From Haemaphysalis longicornis (taxonomy: Eukaryota; Arthropoda; Arachnida; Ixodida; Ixodidae): a stretch of DNA of 64,000 nucleotides. Positions 1 through 9,086 of this stretch are shown in pieces; the stretch's first letter is position 1; every line of letters begins with the position of its first letter. Both the position numbers and the translations under genes were made by a program. Below the pieces are notes generated by a model. It searched no databases, was not told where the DNA came from, and saw only the letters and a program-made list of their open reading frames with translations. The stretch lies in the NCBI GenBank assembly GCA_013339765.2, contig CM023457.1, forward strand, positions 74,129,287 to 74,193,286, read 5' to 3'.

Positions 1-147
1 AAGAGGGTTTCCCGCCAGTTACCTGCTTATGACAGGCTGTAGACGTTCGCGTCACGCCCCGGGGGTTAGAAAGAAATTCCCCTTCTCCCCGTGTAGTCTG
101 AGTGGCGCTGGCTACCACCCTCAAGCGTCAGATACAGTTGTAGCACA

Positions 148-155
148 TATAAATA
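148..155 (+). promoter_or_regulatory. TATA motif 35 nt upstream of tRNA-like copy 1
   Basis: TATAAATA lies exactly 35 nt before the first base of the cloverleaf. The same octamer sits at 627-634 and 1111-1118, again exactly 35 nt before copies 2 and 3. A fixed TATA at this spacing resembles upstream elements of some arthropod tRNA and other pol III genes. Function is inferred from position only. Confidence 0.45.
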
Positions 156-182
156 CCCCAGAAAGTGAAGGAGAACACAGTC

Positions 183-254
183 GCCCAGATAGCCGAATTG
201 GTAAGGCATTCGAGATCTAATCGAAAGGCGTGGGTTCGGTCCCCACTCTGGGCG
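183..254 (+). tRNA. tRNA-Arg(TCT)-like gene, copy 1 (possible pseudogene)
   Basis: A 72-nt cloverleaf can be drawn. Acceptor GCCCAGA (183-189) pairs with TCTGGGC (247-253); the D stem is GCC/GGC; the anticodon stem TTCGA/TCGAA is perfect; the T stem GTGGG/CCCAC (230-234/242-246) is perfect. Box A (tagccgaattggtaaggc) and box B (ggttcggtccc) match pol III promoters, and TTTTT follows at 259-263. The anticodon by position is TCT (Arg). However, the loop reads GATCTAA, so position 33 is A instead of the near-universal U. It may therefore be a non-decoding tRNA-like RNA or a degenerate gene. Confidence 0.6.
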
Positions 255-661
255 CGTGTTTTTCTTTCTTTCTCACCTAATTAATAATAAAATAAAAATA
301 ATGTAACGTCAGTAACGGTAACAAAATTGTCTAACCATTCCCCTATGCCTTCTTTGGTGTTGTAGACGGCCGGCATTTCTTTCTGTATTTCCTAACGAGC
401 CCCTCATATCCAAACCCTATTAACTTGCGAAAGCTTAGCAAGGGCCTCGGTTCTGGCAGCCTTGATGCCAAGGTAGCATAAGAGGGTTTCCCGCCAGTTA
501 CCTGCTTATGACAGGCTGTAGACGTTCGCGTCACGCCCCGAGGGTTAGAAAGAAGGTCCCCTTCTCCCCGTGTAGTCTGAGTGGCGCTGGCTACCACCCT
601 CAAGCGTCAGATACAGTTGTAGCACATATAAATACCCCAGAAAGCGAAGGAGAACACAGTC

Positions 662-733
662 GCCCAGATAGCCGAATTGGTAAGGCATTCGAGATCTAAT
701 CGAAAGGCGTGGGTTCGGTCCCCACTCTGGGCG
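662..733 (+). tRNA. tRNA-Arg(TCT)-like gene, copy 2 (possible pseudogene)
   Basis: Identical to copy 1 over the whole cloverleaf, including all paired stems, the GATCTAA anticodon loop lacking U33, box A and box B. A T-run follows within about 10 nt. Complete identity between units suggests recent amplification or homogenisation of the array. Confidence 0.6.
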
Positions 734-1145
734 CGTGTTTTTCTTTCTTTCTCACCTAATTAATAATAAAAAATAAAAATAATGTAACGTCAGTAACGGT
801 AAAAAAAAATTGTCTAACCATTCCCCTATGCCTTCTTTGGTGCTGTAGACTGCCGGCATTTCTTTCTGTATTTTCCTAACGAGCCCCTCATATCCAAACC
901 CTATTAACTTGCGAAAGCTTAGCAAGGGCCTCGGTTCTGGCAGCCTTGATGCCAAGGTAGCATAAGAGGGTTTCCCGCCAGTTACCTGCTTATGACAGGC
1001 TGTAGACGTTCGCGTCACGCCCCGGGGGTTAGAAAGAAGGTCCCCTTCTCCCCGTGTAGTCTGAGTGGCGCTGGCTACCACCCTCAAGCGTCAGATACAG
1101 TTGTAGCAAATATAAATACCCCAGAAAGCGAAGGAGAACACAGTC

Positions 1146-1217
1146 GCCCAGATAGCCGAATTGGTAAGGCATTCGAGATCTAATCGAAAGGCGTGGGTTC
1201 GGTCCCCACTCTGGGTG
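1146..1217 (+). tRNA. tRNA-Arg(TCT)-like gene, copy 3 (possible pseudogene)
   Basis: Same cloverleaf as copies 1 and 2, with one change in the acceptor 3' strand (TCTGGGT), which leaves a G-U wobble as the first pair. The anticodon loop again lacks U33. A T-run follows. Confidence 0.58.
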
Positions 1218-1351
1218 CGTGTTTTTCTTTCTTTCTCACCTAAATAATAATAAAAAATAAAAATAATGTAACGTCAGTAACGGTAAAAAAAAATTGTCTA
1301 ACCATTCCCCTATGCCTTCTTTGGTGTTGTAGACTGCCGGCATTTCTTTCT

Positions 1352-1385
1352 GTATATATATATATATATAATTATATATATATTA
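1352..1385. repeat. (TA)n microsatellite at the PLE-1 3' junction
   Basis: An almost pure TA tract interrupts the third tandem unit and abuts the 3' end of PLE-1 copy A. It may be target sequence or part of the element tail. Confidence 0.8.
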
Positions 1386-1430
1386 AATTAGAGTCACCCC
1401 TAAAACCATTACAAACATAACAATATTTAA

Positions 1431-1464
1431 TACGACGTTTCGGCTGGGAACCAGCCTTTTTCAA
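1431..1464 (-). ncRNA. Hammerhead-ribozyme-like motif in PLE-1A pLTR (degenerate)
   Basis: On the minus strand a perfect 6-bp stem (GGCTGG/CCAGCC) is followed by GAAAC, a GUC triloop closed by C-G, and a UA cleavage-type dinucleotide. This matches helices II and III of the minimal hammerheads described in Penelope-like elements. The 5' core reads TTGAAAAA instead of CUGANGA: an extra A is present and the catalytic G8 is replaced. The fold is therefore recognisable, but catalysis is doubtful. Confidence 0.4.
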
Positions 1465-2820
1465 GTGAAGTACAAGGGTCGAATTCAGGGTATATGTAGG
1501 CTCGAGGGAGCGCTGTGAGCACGTGGACACATTATTTCAAAAGTGTGCAAAAAGGAAGTACAGCAAGAACAAGTGGGAAGAAAAGTACTGCACGACAGGG
1601 CGCGCAAGTACTCCATCTCAATATACAACGCGACGAAAAGCAAAAGCGAGGCACTTAGGAAGCGTGTTTCCTTCAGCCACCGCCCACCCACGCACAGCAA
1701 TATTAAGAAAAGTAAACAAATAACAAAGGGGTAGTGGGCATCTCACTCCAAAAGAGCGGAAACAACCTGCCGCATAAGGCGGAAGCGTAGAATCGACAAT
1801 TAGTCATCCAGACACTGCGGAACGCAAAATGGCAGAAGGCGGCATTGAAGTTCAAGAATGCAGGCGGGAGGATTAGTGAGGGGGCCGCGTCCTCAAAGGA
1901 AAATGCCGCCGCTTCCCGAGGAGACCAGATAATAGCCACAAATGGCTAATCCGCGGCCCGCGTCCCGGGCACAAGGCGGACAATGGCGACCCCTCCAAGG
2001 GCGCCGACGCCGACAGAAGTGTGCGTGAGCCACCCAAGAAGAGCGCAGGGTGTGCGAGGATTTTGAGAAATGACACACAAGGCAGGAAATAAACAAAGAA
2101 ACAGCACACAGAAAAAAGCAGTTGAACGATCCCCCGGCTTATGACATGAAATGGATAGATACAAAAAATTGTTAGCTTACATTTGATATTTTCGCAAGTA
2201 ACAAGGTTTTGCACGTTAGGAAAAAAGTAAAATAAAGATGTGACGCACGTACGAGAACAAATCTACAGTGATCTTGGAAAAAAAAGACACTTCGTAGCTA
2301 GTCATCAATGCAGTATTAATTCGCACGCAGCATTCTTTAAACAAACTTACAAACGAAAGACTACAAAGAATACACGTGTACAAATCGTAGAAGATGGGGA
2401 ACCATAGCAGTGAACAAAAATAGCTTACAAAGTGACATTTCGGGCTAAAGAGCAATAAAGCATGCGGAGAAAATAAGTTATTCACAACACTAGACCGAAT
2501 AGTGCTTGGAAAGTGTAATGTTGGGATACAGCAAGATTTCGTGCAGGAGAAGCATTACAGCATACGGAAAAGTAACCTGCTGACAACGATGAACAATCCA
2601 ACGGTTGAGAAGTGGTAACGTGCGATACCTGCCGCTAGAAGGTCTAGTTTTGGAGGCACGACAGCTTTCCCTGAAACTCATTGATACCTCTTGTGAGAGT
2701 GTTATATTTGCGGATCAGATAAGATTCGCAGGCTTCCCTGTCGAAATGGGTTTTAAATCCTGATTGGAGCACTGTGGCCTTAAATTGGTCGAACGGGTGT
2801 TTCAAAGAGTTGATATGTTT

Positions 2821-5235
2821 TCAAAGGGGGAGATAAGGTTTTCTTTTTGCATCGGATATGTGATTACTGATGCGAGTTCTAAAAGAAGTTTCAGTCTGTC
2901 CAATATATTGCGCACCACCATTACCACATTCTAGGAGGGAAACTATATTTGCAGTGTCACAATTACAGTTGCCCCTGATCTGCATGGAAAAGTCCGATTC
3001 CCTGCTCTGAGCGCTTGTTGTTGGTGTCACCATTAGACACAATTTGCACCGGGGTTTTCCACATGGTGTGAAACCTGTGAAACTAGTTTCTCTTGATCGA
3101 GATGATGTTACAATGTCTCTGATGTTTCTTGCCCGGCGATACACCACGCGTGGTGGGTCTGCAATGACGTGCTTCATTCTTTCACTGTGGAGCAAGATGT
3201 TGTGGTGTCGTCTTAAAATTTTATTGACGGTTGGGCCAGATGCAGAATATGTCAGAATCAGATTAGTTTGTGACCTTGAAGTGGAGGTTTTATTGCCACT
3301 AATTAAAGGCTAGAACGCTCCTGTTCTGATGCCTTCCTGATTGAATCTTCAATGAGTGGTAGTGGGTATTTTTGTCGTGCGAGGTCAATGCGGAGCTGAT
3401 CACAATTAGAAGCGAAGTCATTTTGGTTAGAGCAAATTCTGAGGAAGCGTAGGTCTTGGCTGTATGGGAGGGCCGTTTTGCAGTGTCTCACATGGCTGCT
3501 GTGAAAGTTCAAGTATTGGTGTCGGTCGGTTTGTTTTCTGTACACCGAAGTATCCAGTCTGTGTCCGTTAGTTATCTGCACGTCAAGGAAATTTACTGTA
3601 GAAGTTGAATACTCACGTGAGAATGAGATATCACTGTGAGCACTGTTGAAATCGGATATGAATTGATTCAGGGCTTCCTCACCATGAGACCAAACCAAGA
3701 AAATGTCGTCGATGTACCGCTTGTAAAACAGTGGTTTTAAAGGGAAGTTCTCCAAGAACTGTGTCTCAAGGGTTCCCATGAATATGTTTGCATAATTTGG
3801 GCCTATTTTTGTCCGCATAGATGTGCCACTTATTTGGACGTAGTGCTGGTTATTGAATTCAAAATTGTTTAATTCAAGTATTGAAGTTAATAGTTTGGCC
3901 AAAGCGTTGCTGTCAATAGGTTTGTCCCATTGTGAATTTTCGTAGGCTCTTATGACGAATAATATTCCACCGGCGTGAGGTGTGTTTGTATACAAAGAGG
4001 CTACATCTAACGTTACAAGGAAGGAGTCATCCGGTATCGTGAGGTTTTTTATTCCACCTAGAAAATGAGTAGTATCCTTTATGTACGAATTGTATGTGGG
4101 CGGAATTTCTTATAATGTTCTCGACATAGCTAGAAATGTTCTCGGTCACGGTTCCTATGCCAGAGACTATAGGCCGGCCCCGATTGTTGAATTTGTGAAT
4201 TTTGGGGAGGAGATAAAAACGTCCTGGCGTGCAGTGCAATGGAATAAGAGTTCGCGTAGTTTTGTTTTGTCTATCAGTTTTTCATCCCTAAGTTCAATTA
4301 TGTTACTGCGGACTCGTTCTTTGTATTCTAATGTCGGATCGGCCGCAAGGGGCTGTTAGAAAGATGTGTTACCTAATTGCCTTTGCGCTTCAGTGTTATA
4401 ATCCGTTTGGTTCATGACAACAATGGCTCCTCCCTTTTCAGCGGGCTTTATAATGATGTCAGAGCGGGTGCTAAGGATTTCTAGTGCCCTCTGTTCCTTT
4501 CCTGTGAGATTCGGTCGGTAGGAGGTGCGCTTTCTATATTCCGCTATGGCATCTTTTTGAACCGCCTCGATGTACGTATCCATATACTTGTCACGGTTTG
4601 GTGGGGGCGTCCAATGGCTAACTGATGGAAGGCTCGGTCCTGTGTTATCATCTCTGGGGACATCGTGATAGTACTCTTTTAACCGAAGTGAGCGTGAGAA
4701 ATTTTTTAAATCCTTGTACAGTTGCAGCTCATTTAATTTTCCAGTGGAGGGACAAAAGGATAGCCCCTTAGACAATGCGCTCAATTCATCCTTTGAAAGA
4801 GTAACGGTGGAAAGGTTGACTACATTATCAGGAGTGTCGGGCTCGGGTACATCATTATGGGAAGATGATGTGCTAGGTTCGGATAGGGATAAATCAAAAC
4901 CGTCGCGGAGCATTTTTTTGCCTTGAGAGCGGAAAAATGGCTTGTTTGGTTCAGTTTAAACATTTCCTGTTCTGTCTTTTTTTGCGTAGTCAAATGAATT
5001 TTTTTAAGTAGAGAGGTTTCTTCCTTTTTAAGGCATCGAGTCAACAATGGTCATGTTCGATTACAATGCTCAAAAGATCCATCGATGCCTTATGTAGTAT
5101 GCTCCGCCAGTTTGCCTCGTGAGTAGGCGAGAGGTCAGAGGTAGCTGATTTGAAGTTAATTATCAAGCCTTTTGGGGCAATGCCTGATTTCCTGTATACA
5201 ATTAAGATGCTAACGTGATGTTCATATAGAATTCT
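2821..5235 (-). pseudogene. PLE-1A ORF2: RT plus GIY-YIG endonuclease, frameshifted
   Basis: Segments in order: an N-terminal region with the SGIAPKGL motif (5235-4920), a linker (4913-4356), RT fingers/palm (4239-3303) with YIDD encoded at 3705-3716, a linker with a CGKPRCKLC zinc-type motif near 3050, and a GIY-YIG domain (ANIVSLLECG, then QYIGQTETSFRTR, 2950-2850). This order is that of Penelope-like polymerases, where the GIY-YIG domain nicks the target and the RT copies the RNA. At least three frame changes separate the segments, so no full protein can be made. Copy B is the closest relative in the window. Confidence 0.85.
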
Positions 5236-5257
5236 TTTTCCACAACTTTCCTTAGCT

Positions 5258-5782
5258 TTAAAAATTATCTAGAAAATGAATGGACACCGGGTTCACAAGG
5301 GGGATCTTCAGGAAGTCAATCTCACCGTGTTCCCTGGACGACATCGGAATATGGAGGCCTAGTTGAGGGGGCCTCGGAGGATAGAGCAGCGGCTCTTGGT
5401 GGAGGCGGAGGTGGAGGTGGGGCCTGTCCTTGCACTTGCTGGGTTGGGGCACTGGCAGCGTGTTGCAGCCATGTCGACCGACTGCGTGCAAAGTTTCTCA
5501 ACAAGGCCCGGTGCAGGTGGCTGGCCATGATGGCGACGCCGCCAAAGTTGGGGTGGATGCCATTCGCCGCAAACACCCGGCCGAGGGCAGCCACTCAAGG
5601 CCGTGGTCGAGGTAGTAGAGACCCCTGGTGCGGAGACAGTGCCGGCGAAGAAGGTCATTAAACCGGCAAGCTTCTGAGTTGTAGCGGTGCACGGCCCGCC
5701 AGTTGCTCCGTTGTCGGTGCCAATCAGGGCAGCGAGGGAGGATGAGAGTCGCATAGACGGTACGGATTTGAGGATGTTCATG
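5258..5782 (-). pseudogene. SGNH/GDSL hydrolase ORF of PLE-1A, 5'-truncated and frameshifted
   Basis: Homologous to the complete ORF at 9087-9857. It contains the central TVYATLILPRCP region and the C-terminal GIHPNFGGV block with the catalytic-type His, then a proline-rich tail, read in two or three frames. The first ~100 codons, including the GDS and GTND blocks, are missing because the copy ends at the inversion junction at 5782. Its place directly upstream of the PLE ORF2 N-terminus matches copy C, showing that this ORF belongs to the element. Confidence 0.75.
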
Positions 5783-5784
5783 AA

Positions 5785-7491
5785 TTGAGCGCATTGTCTA
5801 TGGGGCTATCCTTTTGTCCCTCCACTGGAAAATTAAATGAGCTGCATCTGTACAAGGATTTAGAAAATTTCTCACGCTCCCTCCGGTTAAAAGAGTGCTA
5901 TCATGATGTCCCCAGAGATGATAACACAGGACCGAGCCTTCCATCAGTTAGCCATTGGACGCCACCACCACAACGTGACAAGTATATGGATACGTGCATC
6001 AAGGCGGTTCAAAAAGATGTCATAGCGGAATATAGAACGCGCACCTCCTACCGACCGAATCTCACAGGAAAGGAACAGAGGGCACTAGAAATCCTTAGCA
6101 CCCGCTCTGACATCATTATAAAGCCCGCTGATAAAGGAGGAGCCATTGTTGTCATGAACCAAACGAATTATAACACTGAAGTGCAAATGCAGTTAGGTGA
6201 CACGTCTTTCTACCAGCCCCTTGCGGCCGATTCGACATTAGAATACAATGATCGAGTCCGCAGTACCATAATTGAACTTAGGGATGAAAAAGTGATAGAC
6301 ACAAAAACTACGCGAGCTCTTATTCAATTGCACGGCACGCCAGGACGTTTTTACCTACTTCCCAAAATTCGCAAATTCAACAATCCCGGCAAGCCCATAG
6401 TCTCTGGCATAGGAACCGTGACCGAGAACATTTCTAGCTATGTCGACAGCATTATAAGGGATATTCCGCCCACATTCAATTCCTACATGAAGGATACTAC
6501 TCATTTTCTAAGTGAAATAAAATACCTCACGATACCGGATGACTCCTTCCTTGTAACATTAGATGTAGCCTCTTTGTATACAAATTTACCTCACGCCGGT
6601 GGAATAGAATCCGTCATAAGAGCCTACGAAAATTCACAAGGGGACAAACCTATTGACAGCAACACTTTGGCCAAACTATTAACTTTAATACTTGAATTAA
6701 ACAATTTTGAATTCAATAACCAGAACTACGTCCAAATAAGTGGAACATCTATGGGGACAAAAATAGGCCCAAATTGTGCAAACATATTCATAGGAACCCT
6801 TGAGACACAGTTCTTGGAGAACTTCCCTTTAAAACCACTGTTTTACAAGCGGTACATCGACGACATTTTCTTGGTTTGGTCTCATGGTGAGGAAGCCCTG
6901 AATCAATTCATATCCGATTTCAACAGTGCTCACAGTGATATCTCATTCTCACATGAGTATTCAACCTCTACAATAAATTTCCTTGACGTGCAGATAACAA
7001 CTAACGGACACAGACTGGATACTTCGGTGTACAGGAAACCCACCGACCGACAGCAATACCTGAACTTTTACAGCAGCCATGTGAGACACTGCAAAACGGC
7101 CATTCCATACAGCCAAACCCTACGCTTCCTCAGAATTCGCTCTAACCAAAATGACTTCGCTTCTAATTGTGATCAGCTCCGCATTGACCTCACACGACAA
7201 AAATACCCACTACCACTCATTGAAGATTCAATCAGGAAGGCATCAGAACAGGAGCGCTCTAGCCTTATTACTGGCAACAAAACCTCCACTTCAAGGTCAC
7301 AAACCAATCTGATTCTGACATATTCTGCATCTGGCCCAAACGTCAATGAAATTTTAAGAAGACACCACAACATCTTGCTCCAGAGTGAAAGAATGAAGCA
7401 CGTCATTCACCAACAACAAGCGCTCAGAGCAGGGAATCTGACTTTTCCATGCAGATCAGGGGCAACTGTAATTGTGACACTGCAAATATAG
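5785..7491 (+). CDS. Penelope-like reverse transcriptase (PLE-1B), 568-aa open frame
   Basis: The longest open frame in the window. It encodes most of a Penelope-type RT. Motif A is LDVASLYTNLP (~residue 258), motif B/2 is SGTSMGTKIGPN, the catalytic YIDDIFLVW lies at residues ~357-365, and NFLDVQI follows. The role of the family is copying element RNA into DNA at the target site. The ATG at 5785 is internal to the original ORF, because homologous sequence in copy A extends upstream; it is simply the first Met after truncation. A ~150-bp deletion near 7410 removed the zinc-motif linker present in copy A and shifted the frame, so the ORF ends in an out-of-frame tail instead of running into GIY-YIG. 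Confidence 0.88.
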   Translation: MSALSMGLSFCPSTGKLNELHLYKDLENFSRSLRLKECYHDVPRDDNTGPSLPSVSHWTPPPQRDKYMDTCIKAVQKDVIAEYRTRTSYRPNLTGKEQRALEILSTRSDIIIKPADKGGAIVVMNQTNYNTEVQMQLGDTSFYQPLAADSTLEYNDRVRSTIIELRDEKVIDTKTTRALIQLHGTPGRFYLLPKIRKFNNPGKPIVSGIGTVTENISSYVDSIIRDIPPTFNSYMKDTTHFLSEIKYLTIPDDSFLVTLDVASLYTNLPHAGGIESVIRAYENSQGDKPIDSNTLAKLLTLILELNNFEFNNQNYVQISGTSMGTKIGPNCANIFIGTLETQFLENFPLKPLFYKRYIDDIFLVWSHGEEALNQFISDFNSAHSDISFSHEYSTSTINFLDVQITTNGHRLDTSVYRKPTDRQQYLNFYSSHVRHCKTAIPYSQTLRFLRIRSNQNDFASNCDQLRIDLTRQKYPLPLIEDSIRKASEQERSSLITGNKTSTSRSQTNLILTYSASGPNVNEILRRHHNILLQSERMKHVIHQQQALRAGNLTFPCRSGATVIVTLQI

Positions 7492-7718
7492 TTTCCCTCC
7501 TAGAATGTGGTGATTGTGGTGCGCAATATATTGGACAGAGTGAAAATTCTTTTAGAACTCGCATCAATAATCACATATCCGATGCAAAAACAAAACCTTA
7601 TCTCCCCTTTTCAAAACAGATCAACTCTTTGAAACACCCGTTCGACCAATTTAGGCCACAGTGCTCCAATCAGGATTTAAAAACCATTTTGACAGGGATG
7701 CCTGCGAATCTTATCTGA
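7449..7718 (+). pseudogene. GIY-YIG endonuclease domain of PLE-1B, out of frame with RT
   Basis: Contains CDTANIVSLLECG, QYIGQSENSFRTR and the INNHISDAK region, all typical of the GIY-YIG domain that ends Penelope-like proteins and nicks target DNA. The frame differs from the upstream RT because of the linker deletion. The domain itself is uninterrupted and ends in TGMPANLI, near where copy A's homologous region ends. Confidence 0.8.
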
Positions 7719-7739
7719 TCCACAAATATAACACTCTCA

Positions 7740-9040
7740 CAAGAGGCAATCAATGAGTCTCAGGGAAGGCTGTCGTGCCTTCCAAAACTAGACCTTGTAG
7801 CGGCACGTATCGTACGTTACCACTTCTCAACGTTTGGATGGTTCATCGTTGTTAGCAGGTTACTTTTCTGTATGCTTTATGCTTCGCCTGCACTAAATCT
7901 TGCTGTATCCCACCATTACACTTTCCAAGCACTATTCGGTCTAGTGTTGGGAATAACGTATTTTCTCCGTATGCTTCATTGCTCTTTTGCCCGAAATGTC
8001 ACTTTGTAAGCTATTTTTGTTCACTGCTATGGTTCCCCATGTTCTACGATTTGTACACGTGTATTCTTTGTATTCTTTCGTTTGTCAGTTTGTTTAAAGA
8101 ATGCTGTGTGCGAATTTATACTGCCATTGATGACTACCTACGAAGTGTCTTTTTTCCAAGATCACTGTAGATTTGTTCTCGTACGTGCGTCACATCTTTA
8201 TTTTACTTTTTTCCTAATGTGCAAAACCTTGTTACTTGCAAAAATATCAAATGTAAGCTACCAGTTTTTTGTATCTATCCATTTCATGTCATAAGCCGGG
8301 GGCTCGTTCAACTGCTTTTTTCTGTGTGCTGTTTCTTTGTTTATTTCCTGCCTTGTGTGTCATTTGTCAAAATCCTCACACACCCTGCGCCTTCTTGGGT
8401 GGCTCACGCACACGTCAGTCGGCGTCAGCGCCCTTCGAGGGGTCGTCATTGTCCGCCTTGTGGGCCGGGACGCGGGCCGCGGATAAGCCATTTGTGGCTA
8501 TTATCTGGTCTCCTCGGGAAGCGGCGGCATTTTCCTTCGAGGACGTGGCCCCCTCGCTAATCCTCCCGCCTGAATTCTTGAACTTCAACGTCGCCTTCTG
8601 CCTTTTTGCGTTCCCCAGTGTCTGGATGACTTATTGTCGATTCTACGCTTCCGCCTTATGCGGTAGGTTGTTTCCGCTCCTTTGGAGTGAGATGCACACT
8701 ACCCCTTCGTTATTTGTTTACTTTTCTTATTATTGCTGTGCGTGCGTGGGCGGTGGCTGAACGAAAACGCTTCCTAAGTGCCTCGCTTTTGCTTTTCGTC
8801 GGGTTGTATATTGAGATGGATTACCTGCGCGCCCAGTCGTGCAGTACGTTTCTTTCCACTTGTTTCTTGCTGTACTACCTTCTTGCACACTTTTGAAATA
8901 ATGTGTCCACGTGCTCACAGCGCTCCCTGCGAGCCTACATATACCCTATATTCGACCCTTGTACTTCACTTGAAAAAGGCTCGTTCCCAGCCGAAACGTC
9001 GTATTAAATATTGTTATGTTTTTCGTGGTGACTCTACTTA
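7740..9040 (+). repeat. PLE-1 3' region / pseudo-LTR (copy B)
   Basis: Inverted counterpart of 1386-2790, conserved along its full length with scattered differences. A roughly 113-codon ORF appears in both copies (8219-8560 here, 1873-2214 in A) but shifts frame internally between them, so I read it as non-coding. Copy C's first ORF starts only ~50 bp after the end of this block. It therefore acts as both the 3' end of B and the leader of C, as expected for PLE pseudo-LTRs. Confidence 0.7.
8969..9003 (+). ncRNA. Hammerhead-ribozyme-like motif in PLE-1B pLTR (degenerate)
   Basis: Same layout as at 1431-1464: TTGAAAAA, helix II (GGCT/AGCC here, with an inner mismatch), GAAAC, GUC triloop, GUA. 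The stem is shorter than in copy A, and the 5' core is equally degenerate. Confidence 0.38.
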
Positions 9041-9086
9041 AAGATACTATTCATCTGCCAAGCCCTGCACCGTTATATGTAACCTC

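Larger units (their letters stand above)
1..1351 (+). repeat. Tandem array of ~480-bp tRNA-containing units
   Basis: Three head-to-tail units start at 1, 480 and 964 (periods 479 and 484 bp). Each begins with the same run ending in a cccgccag motif, and adjacent units differ by only a few substitutions and A-run length changes. Each holds a TATA motif, a tRNA-like sequence, a short T-run, a T/C-rich stretch and a 3' part ending in aaggtagcata. The third unit is cut at about 1351, where a (TA)n tract and PLE-1 copy A begin. The array probably continues left of the window, because it starts at full unit register. The long minus-strand ORFs across each unit look like by-products of the repeat rather than genes. 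Confidence 0.9.
1386..5782 (-). mobile_element. PLE-1 copy A, Penelope-like retroelement, 5'-truncated
   Basis: Read on the minus strand, the order is: part of an SGNH-hydrolase ORF (5782-5258), spacer and N-terminal ORF2 segment (5235-4920), reverse transcriptase, GIY-YIG endonuclease (ending near 2821), then a ~1.4-kb untranslated/pLTR region ending at ggtgactcta beside the (TA)n tract. The RT-plus-GIY-YIG arrangement defines Penelope-like elements. The 5' end is cut inside the SGNH ORF at about 5782, where it meets copy B in opposite orientation. Several frameshifts break the ORFs. Confidence 0.88.
5783..9040 (+). mobile_element. PLE-1 copy B, Penelope-like retroelement, 5'-truncated, inverted relative to A
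   Basis: Starts abruptly inside ORF2 at a sequence shared with copy A near 4760-4790 (gaattgagcgcattgtct), only a short 'atga' overlap away from copy A's broken SGNH ORF. It continues through RT, GIY-YIG, and a ~1.3-kb 3' region that matches copy A's in inverted orientation along its length. It ends with the same pLTR terminus (ggtgactcta) at ~9038, after which copy C begins head-to-tail. Confidence 0.85.

Noticed and set aside
343..1087. Minus-strand ORFs of 86-111 codons in the tandem units
   Set aside because: They repeat with the unit, run through the tRNA-flanking sequence, and differ in length with indels between units.
1873..2214. 113-codon ORF in the PLE-1 3' region, also at 8219-8560
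   Set aside because: Equal length in two copies is tempting, but the middle part is read in different frames in A and B, so the protein is not conserved. Treated as pLTR.
8269..8760. 163-codon plus ORF in the PLE-1B 3' region
   Set aside because: Overlaps the other pLTR ORF in another frame and is broken in copy A.
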